DNA from: Rhodoligotrophos sp. CJ14 | Lineage (GTDB): Bacteria > Pseudomonadota > Alphaproteobacteria > Rhizobiales > Im1 | NCBI RefSeq assembly: GCF_038811545.1 | Contig: NZ_CP133319.1 | Coordinates: 124,001 to 188,000 of the forward strand | Length of the DNA: 64,000 bases | Direction: 5' to 3' | Part shown: in pieces, positions 44,282-51,613 of the stretch | Layout: every line of letters begins with the position of its first letter | How positions within the stretch are numbered: position 1 is the first letter of the stretch | The notes under the pieces: generated by a model | Database searches by the model: none | Told to the model about the DNA's origin: nothing | What the model saw: only the letters and a program-made list of their open reading frames with translations | Made by a program: the position numbers and the translations under genes

Positions 44282-44310
44282 ACGAAGGCTGCATCCCTCG
44301 CTCACCGATG
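44273..44310. terminator. Hairpin carrying the stop codons of both convergent genes
   Basis: CGTCGGTGAACGAAGG (44273-44288) pairs with CCCTCGCTCACCGATG (44295-44310) with two mismatches, one G-U pair and a six-base loop. The TGA of the YbhN-like gene lies in one arm and that of the phospholipase-D-like gene in the other. Confidence 0.6.
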
Positions 44311-45774
44311 AAGGCGGCGTCCGTGCAGTCTTGGATTTTGACGTGGCCGCAGAAAGCGTAGCAGGCGATAGGGCCGCTTCGGGTCGAGCAGTGCCGTACC
44401 GAATAGCTCTCCCTTCGGCCCGTTGTCGGTCATCGCCGCGAAGGGCCGGATGCCCCGCCGGCCTCGATTGATGCGCTCGATTCCATGAAGCAGGCCGACC
44501 TCGTCCGCCACCGCTGCGATCTCCGCTTCCGATGTGCCGAGATGTTCCGCAAGCAATCCGTTGCGGATGCGGCGGATGCCCTCCCGCATAGCGGGATCGG
44601 TCGCTTCGATCGCGAGATCGCATTCCGTATCAAGGCCCGCAGAGCGATTGTTGAAATTGGAGGAACCTATCCGCAGGAAGCGATCATCGACGATGAGAAG
44701 CTTCGAGTGGATGTGGACGGGTTCGTCCTGATCCCCATTGGGCACCACGGGGTAATAGGCTCCGAAGCGCCCATAGTGATCCGCATCGACCAGATGGCGG
44801 ATCAGGCGATCGCGGTTATTCGCCATGACGAACCGCTCGATGAGGCCGCGCGATTCATAGGTGATGAGCGCGAGGATCTGCGGACCGTCGGGGCGCTCGA
44901 GCTGCTCGCAGAGCACCCGGCCGACCGATCGGGCAGTTAAATATTGCGCCTCGATATAGATCGAATGTTTTGCCGCGCGCAGTGCGTCCAGGGTGAGCCG
45001 CTCGGCCTCCTCGACCCCCATTTGATCGGACATCTCGGGCATCGTGCGCGCAATGGCGATGGGGACATCGGTGAAATCGGCGGCAAGCCCCTCCGGCCAG
45101 AGATCAGCATCCGAGACGCTGGGGCAGGCAGGCCGTGCAGCCCCGGTTGCCGCCAGCCAGCGATCATGTGCAAGCTCGCAGAGCTTGCGCGCCGCCTCTC
45201 CATCGACCAGCATCTGAATGTCGTGCACCGGCCGGTAATGGTTGCCCTCCGGGCCTAGCCTTACCGGACTGACGGCGAGGTGTCGTTGATCATCCCACCG
45301 GCGCACCGTCAGATCCATGCCCCCGACAAAGGCGAGCTGATCATCAATGCAGACGATCTTCTGATGATGGGCGGCATAGATCGGATGATGCGTATCGAGC
45401 TTCATGTGAATGCGCGGATGCTCCTGCCAATCCGCACCAAACATCAGCGGACCGGGCGCTCCCGGCGCATGCAGTACCGCCATGCTCCACACCAGGATCC
45501 GCACCTCGAGCGCGGGATTGCGTTCAACCAGTTGCCGCAGCAGCTGTCCAAGGGGAGGCGATACCTCCGGGCTCTGATCAGCGCTTAGGCGAATGCGCCC
45601 ATCGAAATCCCACCCGAGAATGGTTATGCTGTGGCGTGCGCCTCTGAGGGCCTGCTCAAGCCGGCCGAAATACTGGGCGCCATCCACCAGAACGGATGCC
45701 CGGCGGGCTTGTGCGATGCACCAGCAATTGTCCCCTGGTCGTATGATTGATCCTGCCACCTGATCAGGTGGCAT
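44302..45774 (-). CDS. Phospholipase D-type protein, cardiolipin synthase (ClsB)-like
   Basis: A 490-residue protein with two PLD phosphodiesterase domains. The first HKD motif is HHQKIVCIDDQLAFVGGMDL, the second HSKLLIVDDRFLRIGSSNFNNRS. Such enzymes join phosphatidyl groups to make cardiolipin or hydrolyse phospholipids. No N-terminal membrane helices are present, as in ClsB rather than ClsA. ATG 45774 is chosen because AAGGAATGCG precedes it; 60 more bases are open upstream. Together with the YbhP-like and YbhN-like genes it recreates the ybhP-clsB-ybhN set of enterobacteria, but on the opposite strand. Confidence 0.88.
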   Translation of the reverse strand: MPPDQVAGSIIRPGDNCWCIAQARRASVLVDGAQYFGRLEQALRGARHSITILGWDFDGRIRLSADQSPEVSPPLGQLLRQLVERNPALEVRILVWSMAVLHAPGAPGPLMFGADWQEHPRIHMKLDTHHPIYAAHHQKIVCIDDQLAFVGGMDLTVRRWDDQRHLAVSPVRLGPEGNHYRPVHDIQMLVDGEAARKLCELAHDRWLAATGAARPACPSVSDADLWPEGLAADFTDVPIAIARTMPEMSDQMGVEEAERLTLDALRAAKHSIYIEAQYLTARSVGRVLCEQLERPDGPQILALITYESRGLIERFVMANNRDRLIRHLVDADHYGRFGAYYPVVPNGDQDEPVHIHSKLLIVDDRFLRIGSSNFNNRSAGLDTECDLAIEATDPAMREGIRRIRNGLLAEHLGTSEAEIAAVADEVGLLHGIERINRGRRGIRPFAAMTDNGPKGELFGTALLDPKRPYRLLRFLRPRQNPRLHGRRLHR

Positions 45775-46033
45775 CGCATTCCTTTGCGGTCTCCCAGAGA
45801 TTTCCTCTCTTGGGCGAAGCACCCTCAACACCATCGAGCTCCATCATTCCTGCGCGGGATTGCCAAGAAAACACCGCCCAAACACGTAAGTTGAGCTGCC
45901 GGAATAAGGCTTAGAGGAGGATTTGAGTTCCGTGGGTAAGGGCTGCCGGCGCGAGAATGCAGGGCCAGTATCGCTGGCCCCACCCACTGGCGTTGGATGC
46001 GGATCTTGCCCGACAACCCGTCGAGACCACAGG

Positions 46034-46333
46034 TTAGATGCGCTGCGGCAAAGGAAGGAGTGAAATGGCGCCAGCCCGAACCATCGCGCGATACTTGTCC
46101 TCCACCACGGGAACGGAGTCCCAGGGGCTGTCGGCCGTTGCCAGATTGGCAATCACCATGTCGACCGACGCCTCTTTGGGCATCACACAGAGATCAAGCG
46201 CATCGAGGCGCAAGAGAATGCAGCGAGCAATATCGGCGGGATTGATCCCGCGGCCGCCATTCTCGGCGATCTTCTGTTCAAACTCGGCGGATATCTCGTG
46301 CGCGATTTCCGCAACAAGCTTTTCTGTGTTCAT
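46034..46333 (-). CDS. Small protein of unknown function
   Basis: A 99-residue protein with no recognised family. It starts MNTEKLVAEIAHEISAEFEQKIAENGGRGINPADIARCILLRLDAL, predicted to be mostly helical, and has no membrane segment or signal. The gene is supported by a strong GGGAGGTACGAG ribosome site directly before ATG 46333 and by ordinary coding composition. It stands alone between the cardiolipin-synthase-like gene and the hybrid kinase. Confidence 0.6.
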   Translation of the reverse strand: MNTEKLVAEIAHEISAEFEQKIAENGGRGINPADIARCILLRLDALDLCVMPKEASVDMVIANLATADSPWDSVPVVEDKYRAMVRAGAISLLPLPQRI

Positions 46334-46686
46334 CTCGTACCTCCCGGCACGCAGCTACACCGTATAGTGAGCGGCTTAGGCGTTAGGCTCATCGCCGGTG
46401 AGGCAATGCTGGCCAACGCCGACCCGAGCCAGTATGAAGGGCTCGGTGTTACCAGAATGTCATAAGGGCATTTCCCGTTCCGCAATTCTGAGCTGGGAAG
46501 GTGAGACTTCTTAGCAACGACTTTGCGCATATCATCCATTTGGACGATTTCCCGGCGGCAGCGGCACCAAGACCAGAGACCCTGGACCATGTGCGGAACG
46601 GGTCTGGCGACTCGAACGTTCGAAGGTCGGCGGTATAGACGGGCGTTGCGCCGGAAGAAGGGCGTTGCGGCGGAAAGAGAGGGTCA
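46334..46686. other. Intergenic region before the hybrid kinase
   Basis: These 353 bases hold the start of the minus-strand gene at 46333 and the EcfG-type promoter at 46595-46620 for the kinase gene. No further gene, tRNA or clear terminator is seen. Confidence 0.4.
46595..46620 (+). promoter_or_regulatory. EcfG-type promoter before the PAS hybrid kinase
   Basis: GGAAC (46595-46599), 18 bases ending in C, then GTT (46618-46620), that is GGAAC-N17-CGTT. It lies 66 bases before ATG 46687. Confidence 0.5.
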
Positions 46687-48627
46687 ATGAAGCGGGCCGA
46701 TAAGGTTGAAGCGTCCTTCTCCGAAGAAGGTCGATACAGGCTGCTCATCGACTCGATTACCGACTACGCCATCTACATGCTCGATCCCAACGGCATCGTG
46801 ACCAGCTGGAACAGCGGCGCCCAGCGCTTCAAGGGCTATCAGACCTCGGAAATCGTCGGCCACCATTTTTCACGGTTCTATACTGAAGAGGACCGGCGCC
46901 GCGGGCTCCCGGAGCATGGTCTCGCGACGGCCATTCGCGAGGGCCGCTTCGAGAGCGAAGGCTGGCGTGTGCGCAAGGATGGCACCCGCTTCTGGGCCCA
47001 TGCGGTGATCGACCCCATCCGCCATTCCGACGGTACGCTGCTTGGGTTTGCCAAGATCACGCGCGACCTCACCGAGCGCAAACTCGCTCAGGAGGCGCTG
47101 AAGCGGACCGAGCAGCAGCTCAGTCTGCTGGTTCAGAGTGTGACCGATTATGCGATCTTCATGCTCGATCCCGAGGGCATGGTGAGCAGTTGGAACCAGG
47201 GTGCTCAGCGCATCAAGGGATATACCCGCGACGAAATTCTGGGGCAGCATTTCTCGCGCTTTTACACCCCAGAAGACCGCGCCAATGGCGCGCCCGAGCA
47301 GGCATTGAGCACGGCCCTGAGGGAGGGGCGCTTCGAGAAGGAAGCGCTGCGCCTGCGCAAGGACGGCACGCGCTTTTGGGCCCATGTGGTGATCGACCCC
47401 ATCTATGATGACACGGGCCATCACGTTGGCTTTGCCAAGGTCACCCGCGATGTTACCGAGCGCAAGAAGGCGGAAGCCGCGCTGGAGGAGGCACGCGAAG
47501 CGCTGTTCCAATCACAGAAGATGGAAGCCATTGGCCAATTGACCGGCGGCGTGGCTCATGACTTCAACAACCTGCTCATGGCTGTCTTGGTCAGCCTCTC
47601 CCTTCTGCGCAAACGTCTGCCGGATGATCCCGCGATCACTCGTCTGCTGGACAATGCTGTGCAGGGCGCGCAGCGCGGCGTCTCACTCACCCAGCGCATG
47701 CTGGCCTTCGCGCGCCGGCAGACACTCAATCCGACGGCTGTGAGCCTCCCGGAATTGGTGCAGGGCATGACCGAGCTTCTGGAACGGTCGATCGGCCCTT
47801 CGATCCGCATCGAGACGCGCTTCTCATTGAACCTGCCCCTCATCCGCAGCGACCCCAATCAGCTCGAAACCGCGTTGCTCAATCTGGTCGTGAATGCGCG
47901 GGACGCGATGCCGCAGGGTGGCCAGGTCATCATCGCCGGTCGTGAAGAGAAGGTTGTAACAAGCGCATTGAACCTCAAGCCCGGACGCTATGTCTGCTTG
48001 TCCGTCAGTGATGAAGGTCAAGGGATGGATGCCGCGACGCTCGCCCGTGCGGTCGACCCGTTCTTCACCACCAAGGGCGTCGGCAAGGGAACAGGGCTGG
48101 GGCTCTCGATGGTGCAGGGCTTGGCCGAGCAATCCGGAGGCGGCTTGATGCTCAAGAGCAGGCTGGGCCAGGGCACGACCGCAGAGCTTTGGCTGCCCGT
48201 CGCGGTCACTTCCCGGGAAACGCGGCCGAGCCCGGCCGTGGTGGAAGAAGAGCCCGCGCTTGTCAGAACCGGACCCCGAACCATCCTGGTCGTCGATGAT
48301 GACAATTTGGTGCTGATGAGCACTGGCGCGATGCTGGAGGACCTTGGTCACGCCGTCATCGAGGCAGGCTCCGGTCAGGAGGCTTTGGAGATTCTGCGCG
48401 AGAAGCGCACCATCGATCTCGTCATATCCGACCAGGCCATGCCGCAAATGACCGGTTTGCAGCTCGCTGAGGCCATACGCGCACAATGGCCTGACCTGCC
48501 TGTTATCCTGGCAACGGGCTATGCCGAGCTGCCCGCGAACGTCACCTCGGAGGTGCGCATGCTCACAAAGCCGTTCCGTCAGGAAGAGCTCGCGGAAATC
48601 ATCGCCGAAGTGATCGAGCCGGCTTGA
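46687..48627 (+). CDS. Hybrid sensor histidine kinase: PAS-PAS-HisKA-HATPase-REC
   Basis: A 646-residue soluble hybrid kinase. Two closely similar PAS/PAC units (about residues 15-130 and 140-255) share SITDYAIYMLDP/SVTDYAIFMLDP, HFSRFYT and RKDGTRFWAH. The HisKA box is GQLTGGVAHDFNNLLM with the phospho-His; the HATPase has NLVVNARDAM, DEGQGM and TGLGLSMV. The C-terminal receiver starts ILVVDDDNLVLM and has the phospho-Asp in DLVISDQAMPQMTG and Lys in LTKPF. There is no membrane segment, so it senses cytoplasmic signals. No response regulator is adjacent. Confidence 0.95.
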   Translation: MKRADKVEASFSEEGRYRLLIDSITDYAIYMLDPNGIVTSWNSGAQRFKGYQTSEIVGHHFSRFYTEEDRRRGLPEHGLATAIREGRFESEGWRVRKDGTRFWAHAVIDPIRHSDGTLLGFAKITRDLTERKLAQEALKRTEQQLSLLVQSVTDYAIFMLDPEGMVSSWNQGAQRIKGYTRDEILGQHFSRFYTPEDRANGAPEQALSTALREGRFEKEALRLRKDGTRFWAHVVIDPIYDDTGHHVGFAKVTRDVTERKKAEAALEEAREALFQSQKMEAIGQLTGGVAHDFNNLLMAVLVSLSLLRKRLPDDPAITRLLDNAVQGAQRGVSLTQRMLAFARRQTLNPTAVSLPELVQGMTELLERSIGPSIRIETRFSLNLPLIRSDPNQLETALLNLVVNARDAMPQGGQVIIAGREEKVVTSALNLKPGRYVCLSVSDEGQGMDAATLARAVDPFFTTKGVGKGTGLGLSMVQGLAEQSGGGLMLKSRLGQGTTAELWLPVAVTSRETRPSPAVVEEEPALVRTGPRTILVVDDDNLVLMSTGAMLEDLGHAVIEAGSGQEALEILREKRTIDLVISDQAMPQMTGLQLAEAIRAQWPDLPVILATGYAELPANVTSEVRMLTKPFRQEELAEIIAEVIEPA

Positions 48628-48669
48628 TTGCTTGGGGCAGCGCTGATTTAGCGGCTCGCCTGCATTCTG

Positions 48670-48694
48670 GGAACGATGGCGGGCGCGAGCGGTT
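48670..48694 (+). promoter_or_regulatory. EcfG-type promoter before the PF03640 protein
   Basis: GGAAC (48670-48674), 17 bases, GTT (48692-48694), 58 bases before ATG 48753 and just after the kinase stop. Confidence 0.45.
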
Positions 48695-48752
48695 GCCAAC
48701 CCGGGACGGATGGATCCATCCGGCAAACAGCACCTCGGGAGAGCAGCGACTG

Positions 48753-49232
48753 ATGAGAGCACTGATCCAATTGGCCCTGTCCGGTCTCCTTGGGCTGACG
48801 GCCTCTTCCGTTGCCGCCCAGACTCTGCAGCAGACGCGACATGTCGTACTGGCAATCAACAACGTCGACCGTTATGGCCCGCATCTGGCAGATGCAGCAA
48901 ACCGGTCGCTCTATATGTTCACTGCCGATCAGCAGGCGACCGGCAATATGCCGGCTGTCTCGCGCTGTAACGATGCTTGTGCGGAGGTCTGGCCGCCTGT
49001 CATCACGACGCAACCGGTTCGCACCGAGACTGGCATGGATGACAAGCTGATCGGAACTGTCCAGCGGCCGGATGGCTCAACCCAGCTCACCTTCGGTGGC
49101 TGGCCCGTCTACTATTATCTGCGTGATCAGAAGGTTGGCTATGTCGGCGGACAAGGCGTCAATGAGTTTGGCGGGCTCTGGTATCTGCTATCCCCCTCCG
49201 GTGAGCCGATGAAGTCGATCCCGAAACAGTAG
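48753..49232 (+). CDS. Secreted protein of the PF03640 lipoprotein-repeat family
   Basis: A 159-residue exported protein. The signal peptide MRALIQLALSGLLGLTASSVAAQ is cleaved probably after AAA/AQ near residue 22; there is no lipobox Cys. The mature part has the two PF03640 repeats: RSLYMFTADQQATGNMPAVSRCNDACAEVWPPV and TQLTFGGWPVYYYLRDQKVGYVGGQGVNEFGGLWYLLSPSG. Members are periplasmic or outer-surface proteins of unknown role. ATG 48753 is the start that gives the signal peptide. Confidence 0.85.
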   Translation: MRALIQLALSGLLGLTASSVAAQTLQQTRHVVLAINNVDRYGPHLADAANRSLYMFTADQQATGNMPAVSRCNDACAEVWPPVITTQPVRTETGMDDKLIGTVQRPDGSTQLTFGGWPVYYYLRDQKVGYVGGQGVNEFGGLWYLLSPSGEPMKSIPKQ

Positions 49233-49406
49233 GGCAGCCGCCCGCAGGCTGGGAAGCGCCAGCCCTGAGTGCACCGGTCTCATCCCCCGGCCGCCGGAAA
49301 CTCTTTTGCTCCGCGCCTGTTTAGCAGGGTGGCGACGGAGCTGCGGTAGGCAAGCAGCCCTCCAAGGCGGCCGTCCCGCACGGAATCACAAAGGCTTGAG
49401 CCCTGG

Positions 49407-50504
49407 ATGCGCCGAGACGGCAGTCTGAAACGCGATGCGGCCGCAGGGCAGGGCGGGGCGCTCCTTCCAACCTCCAACCTGGTGCGAGCGGCACTGGTGG
49501 TCGGCGGCCTCGTGGTCCTCGGACTTATCCTGTGGCGGCTCACCACCGTGATCATGCTGTTCTTTGGCGCGGTGGTTGTGGCGACCATCTTGCGCAGCCT
49601 TGCCGATTTGATCGAGCGGGCCGCGCCAATTCTCAAGACTTGGTCGCTGTTCCTGACCTGCCTCTTGATCCTTGCGCTCACAGCCGGGTTCGCAGTCCTC
49701 CTGGGGGCGCAAGTCTCGGGCCAGCTGTCCAACCTGACTGATCAATTGCCGCGCCAGATCAGCTATCTCGGCGATCAGATCGGCATCAGCAATCTCGATA
49801 CGAAGCTTTCCGATCAGCTCCGATCCTTCGCCGAAGGCAACAATGTGGTGAGGAGCATCGCAGGCTATACGACTGGCGTGCTGGGGGTGATTGCCAATCT
49901 GCTGCTCGTGGTGGTGGCTGCGGTCTATTTCGCTGCCCGGCCAGACTTCTACCGGCGGGGCTGCCTGCTCTTGTTTCCACCGAATGTGAGGGAGGAGGTA
50001 AGTGAGGCGGCGGGGAATGCCGGTCATGCCCTGCAGCTCTGGCTTCTCGGCCAGCTCGTCTCGATGGCGCTCGTTGCCGTGCTGACAACGGCCGGTCTCT
50101 ATGTGATTGGCGTCCCATCGGCGCTGGCGCTCGGCATGCTCGCCGGGCTGTTGGAATTCGTGCCGGTGGTCGGCCCGATCTTGAGCGTCATACCGGCAGT
50201 TCTGCTCGCCCTGCCGGAAGGAGGGTTCACACCACTTTGGGTGATCGTGCTCTACATCGTCATTCAGCAGGTTGAGAGCAACGTGATCCTGCCGCTGGTG
50301 CAACGGCGGGCGGTTGATCTCCCGCCGGCACTCACTCTGTTCGCGCTGCTGGCCTTCGGCGTGCTGTTTGGCCCGCTTGGGGTGCTCCTGGCAACGCCGC
50401 TCACGGTCGTCTGCTTCGTCATGATAAAGCAACTCTACCTGCGCGACACCTTGGAGGAACGCGTCAAAATTCCCGGCGAAGATGGCGGGAATTCGAAGGA
50501 TTAG
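49407..50504 (+). CDS. AI-2E family transporter (PerM-like)
   Basis: A 365-residue inner-membrane protein of the AI-2 exporter/PerM family with seven to eight hydrophobic helices. Typical blocks are WRLTTVIMLFFGAVVVATILRSLADLIERAAP, PSALALGMLAGLLEFVPVVGPILSVIPAVLLAL and NVILPLVQRRAVDLPPALTLFALLAFGVLFGPLGVLLATPL. The family contains quorum-signal exporters and Na+/H+ antiporters; the substrate here is unknown. A second, longer member is encoded at 58331-60223. Confidence 0.9.
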   Translation: MRRDGSLKRDAAAGQGGALLPTSNLVRAALVVGGLVVLGLILWRLTTVIMLFFGAVVVATILRSLADLIERAAPILKTWSLFLTCLLILALTAGFAVLLGAQVSGQLSNLTDQLPRQISYLGDQIGISNLDTKLSDQLRSFAEGNNVVRSIAGYTTGVLGVIANLLLVVVAAVYFAARPDFYRRGCLLLFPPNVREEVSEAAGNAGHALQLWLLGQLVSMALVAVLTTAGLYVIGVPSALALGMLAGLLEFVPVVGPILSVIPAVLLALPEGGFTPLWVIVLYIVIQQVESNVILPLVQRRAVDLPPALTLFALLAFGVLFGPLGVLLATPLTVVCFVMIKQLYLRDTLEERVKIPGEDGGNSKD

Positions 50505-50531
50505 AACCCAGCGCGCTTGCGGCCTTTGGGA

Positions 50532-50903
50532 TTAGCTCGGCTTTTTCGTCACCAGGATCAGATTACCGTCTGATGTGAGATTGGCGACGATCACATGGGC
50601 CGAGGTCAGGCCACGGGCGCTGAGGGCAGACTTCAGCTCATTATTGGCATCGATCGAGCTGCGCAGCTGCTGAAGATTGGCCTCATCCTGCTGTGCGACC
50701 ATCTCATTGACCTGAGTTTGCGTCTCTTGTGGCAGCTCGGTGATGTCAACAATGGTCACGGTGCGCACAGTTGGGGCTTCGGATGGGCTCTGCGCCGAAG
50801 GAGCATTCGGTGCTGCCGCGGGAGGTTGCCCAGCCTGCTGCGCACTCGCCGCCGTGGCAAAGCTGAGCGCGGCTCCCACCGCGAGAATTGTGAGCATGCG
50901 CAT
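50532..50903 (-). CDS. Exported protein of unknown function
   Basis: A 123-residue protein with a signal peptide (MLTILAVGAALSFATAASAQQ) followed by a Pro/Ala/Ser-rich linker (residues about 24-44) and a small domain of about 75 residues (VRTVTIVDITELPQETQTQVNEMV, ending NLILVTKKPS). No family is recognised. GAAGGACATTCCT precedes ATG 50903. It converges on the AI-2E transporter gene. Confidence 0.75.
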   Translation of the reverse strand: MRMLTILAVGAALSFATAASAQQAGQPPAAAPNAPSAQSPSEAPTVRTVTIVDITELPQETQTQVNEMVAQQDEANLQQLRSSIDANNELKSALSARGLTSAHVIVANLTSDGNLILVTKKPS

Positions 50904-51613
50904 AGGAATGTCCTTCTACCGGAGTTCTCGTTAATGGCATTACAGCGCCCCAATGGGGGGAAATGCTGGTTTTGCTTAGCCTATTTCATGTTCATTGTGG
51001 GGCAAGTTAGGGGCAGATGAACAATGCTTTATTAAGAGGCGGTGTTAACCAGCTGAGAATCCAAGGGTTCTTTTTTGTCGAACAGCTTTATTTCTGGATT
51101 GTCGAAATTTTGCTTGCGAATGTTGCCCTCATCGCTCTCGATTCGCATCTTGGGGCGACAAGCAATGTTTGCCGAAGCGGGTGTGCAAGCTCCGTCCTGG
51201 TCTGAGCGGGTGCGCACCATCAAGCTTTCGTTAACCAGAACCAGGATGAGCGGACAAGAACTGCTTAAACTCGGACTAAAATGTTCTTCGGCTGCCCGGT
51301 TTTGAAAGCCCCAGAGATTTGGCGGTTTGTGCCATGTTGTTGTGGAATATCGAGCTGAGACGCGGGCGATTTCCTCAGCATGAGAAAAAACTTTGGCACC
51401 GATCGAGGACAGAGGCGTTATTCCCGGCCAGATCATCTTGGAACCCATGCCTGTGTGAATGCACCTCAAGGAAAGTCCGCACGGAGCCACGAAAACATCT
51501 CGAGCGAAGTGGATATCGGTTCGCAGGAAGAAAATGCGCCCGGCAAAAGCTTTGGAACCGTTTCGCTTAGTGGAGAAGAGCGAAAGCTTCAGGGCGCGGG
51601 GAGGGGTCTGTCT
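50904..51613. other. 710-base AT-richer region before the GGDEF-EAL gene
   Basis: The part at about 50930-51250 is clearly AT-richer than the genome. A 62-codon hydrophobic open frame at 51017-51205 (MNNALLRGGVNQL...) has only a weak AGGGG ribosome site and is not called as a gene. A degenerate copy of a palindromic repeat lies at 51496-51537. The region upstream of ATG 51614 is open in the GGDEF-EAL frame back to 51380 but does not look like protein. Confidence 0.4.
51496..51537. repeat. Degenerate copy of a 41-bp palindromic repeat
   Basis: It shares CGAGCGAAGTGG, then CGGTTCGC, then GAAGAAAATGC with the copy at 60256-60296. The left arm has decayed (CATCTC instead of CATTTTC). Similar elements are dispersed in Rhizobiales genomes. 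Confidence 0.6.

Noticed and set aside
51017-51205. A 62-codon hydrophobic open frame in the AT-rich region before the GGDEF-EAL gene
   Set aside because: Only a weak ribosome site, no family resemblance and an abrupt change of character at its end; left as intergenic.
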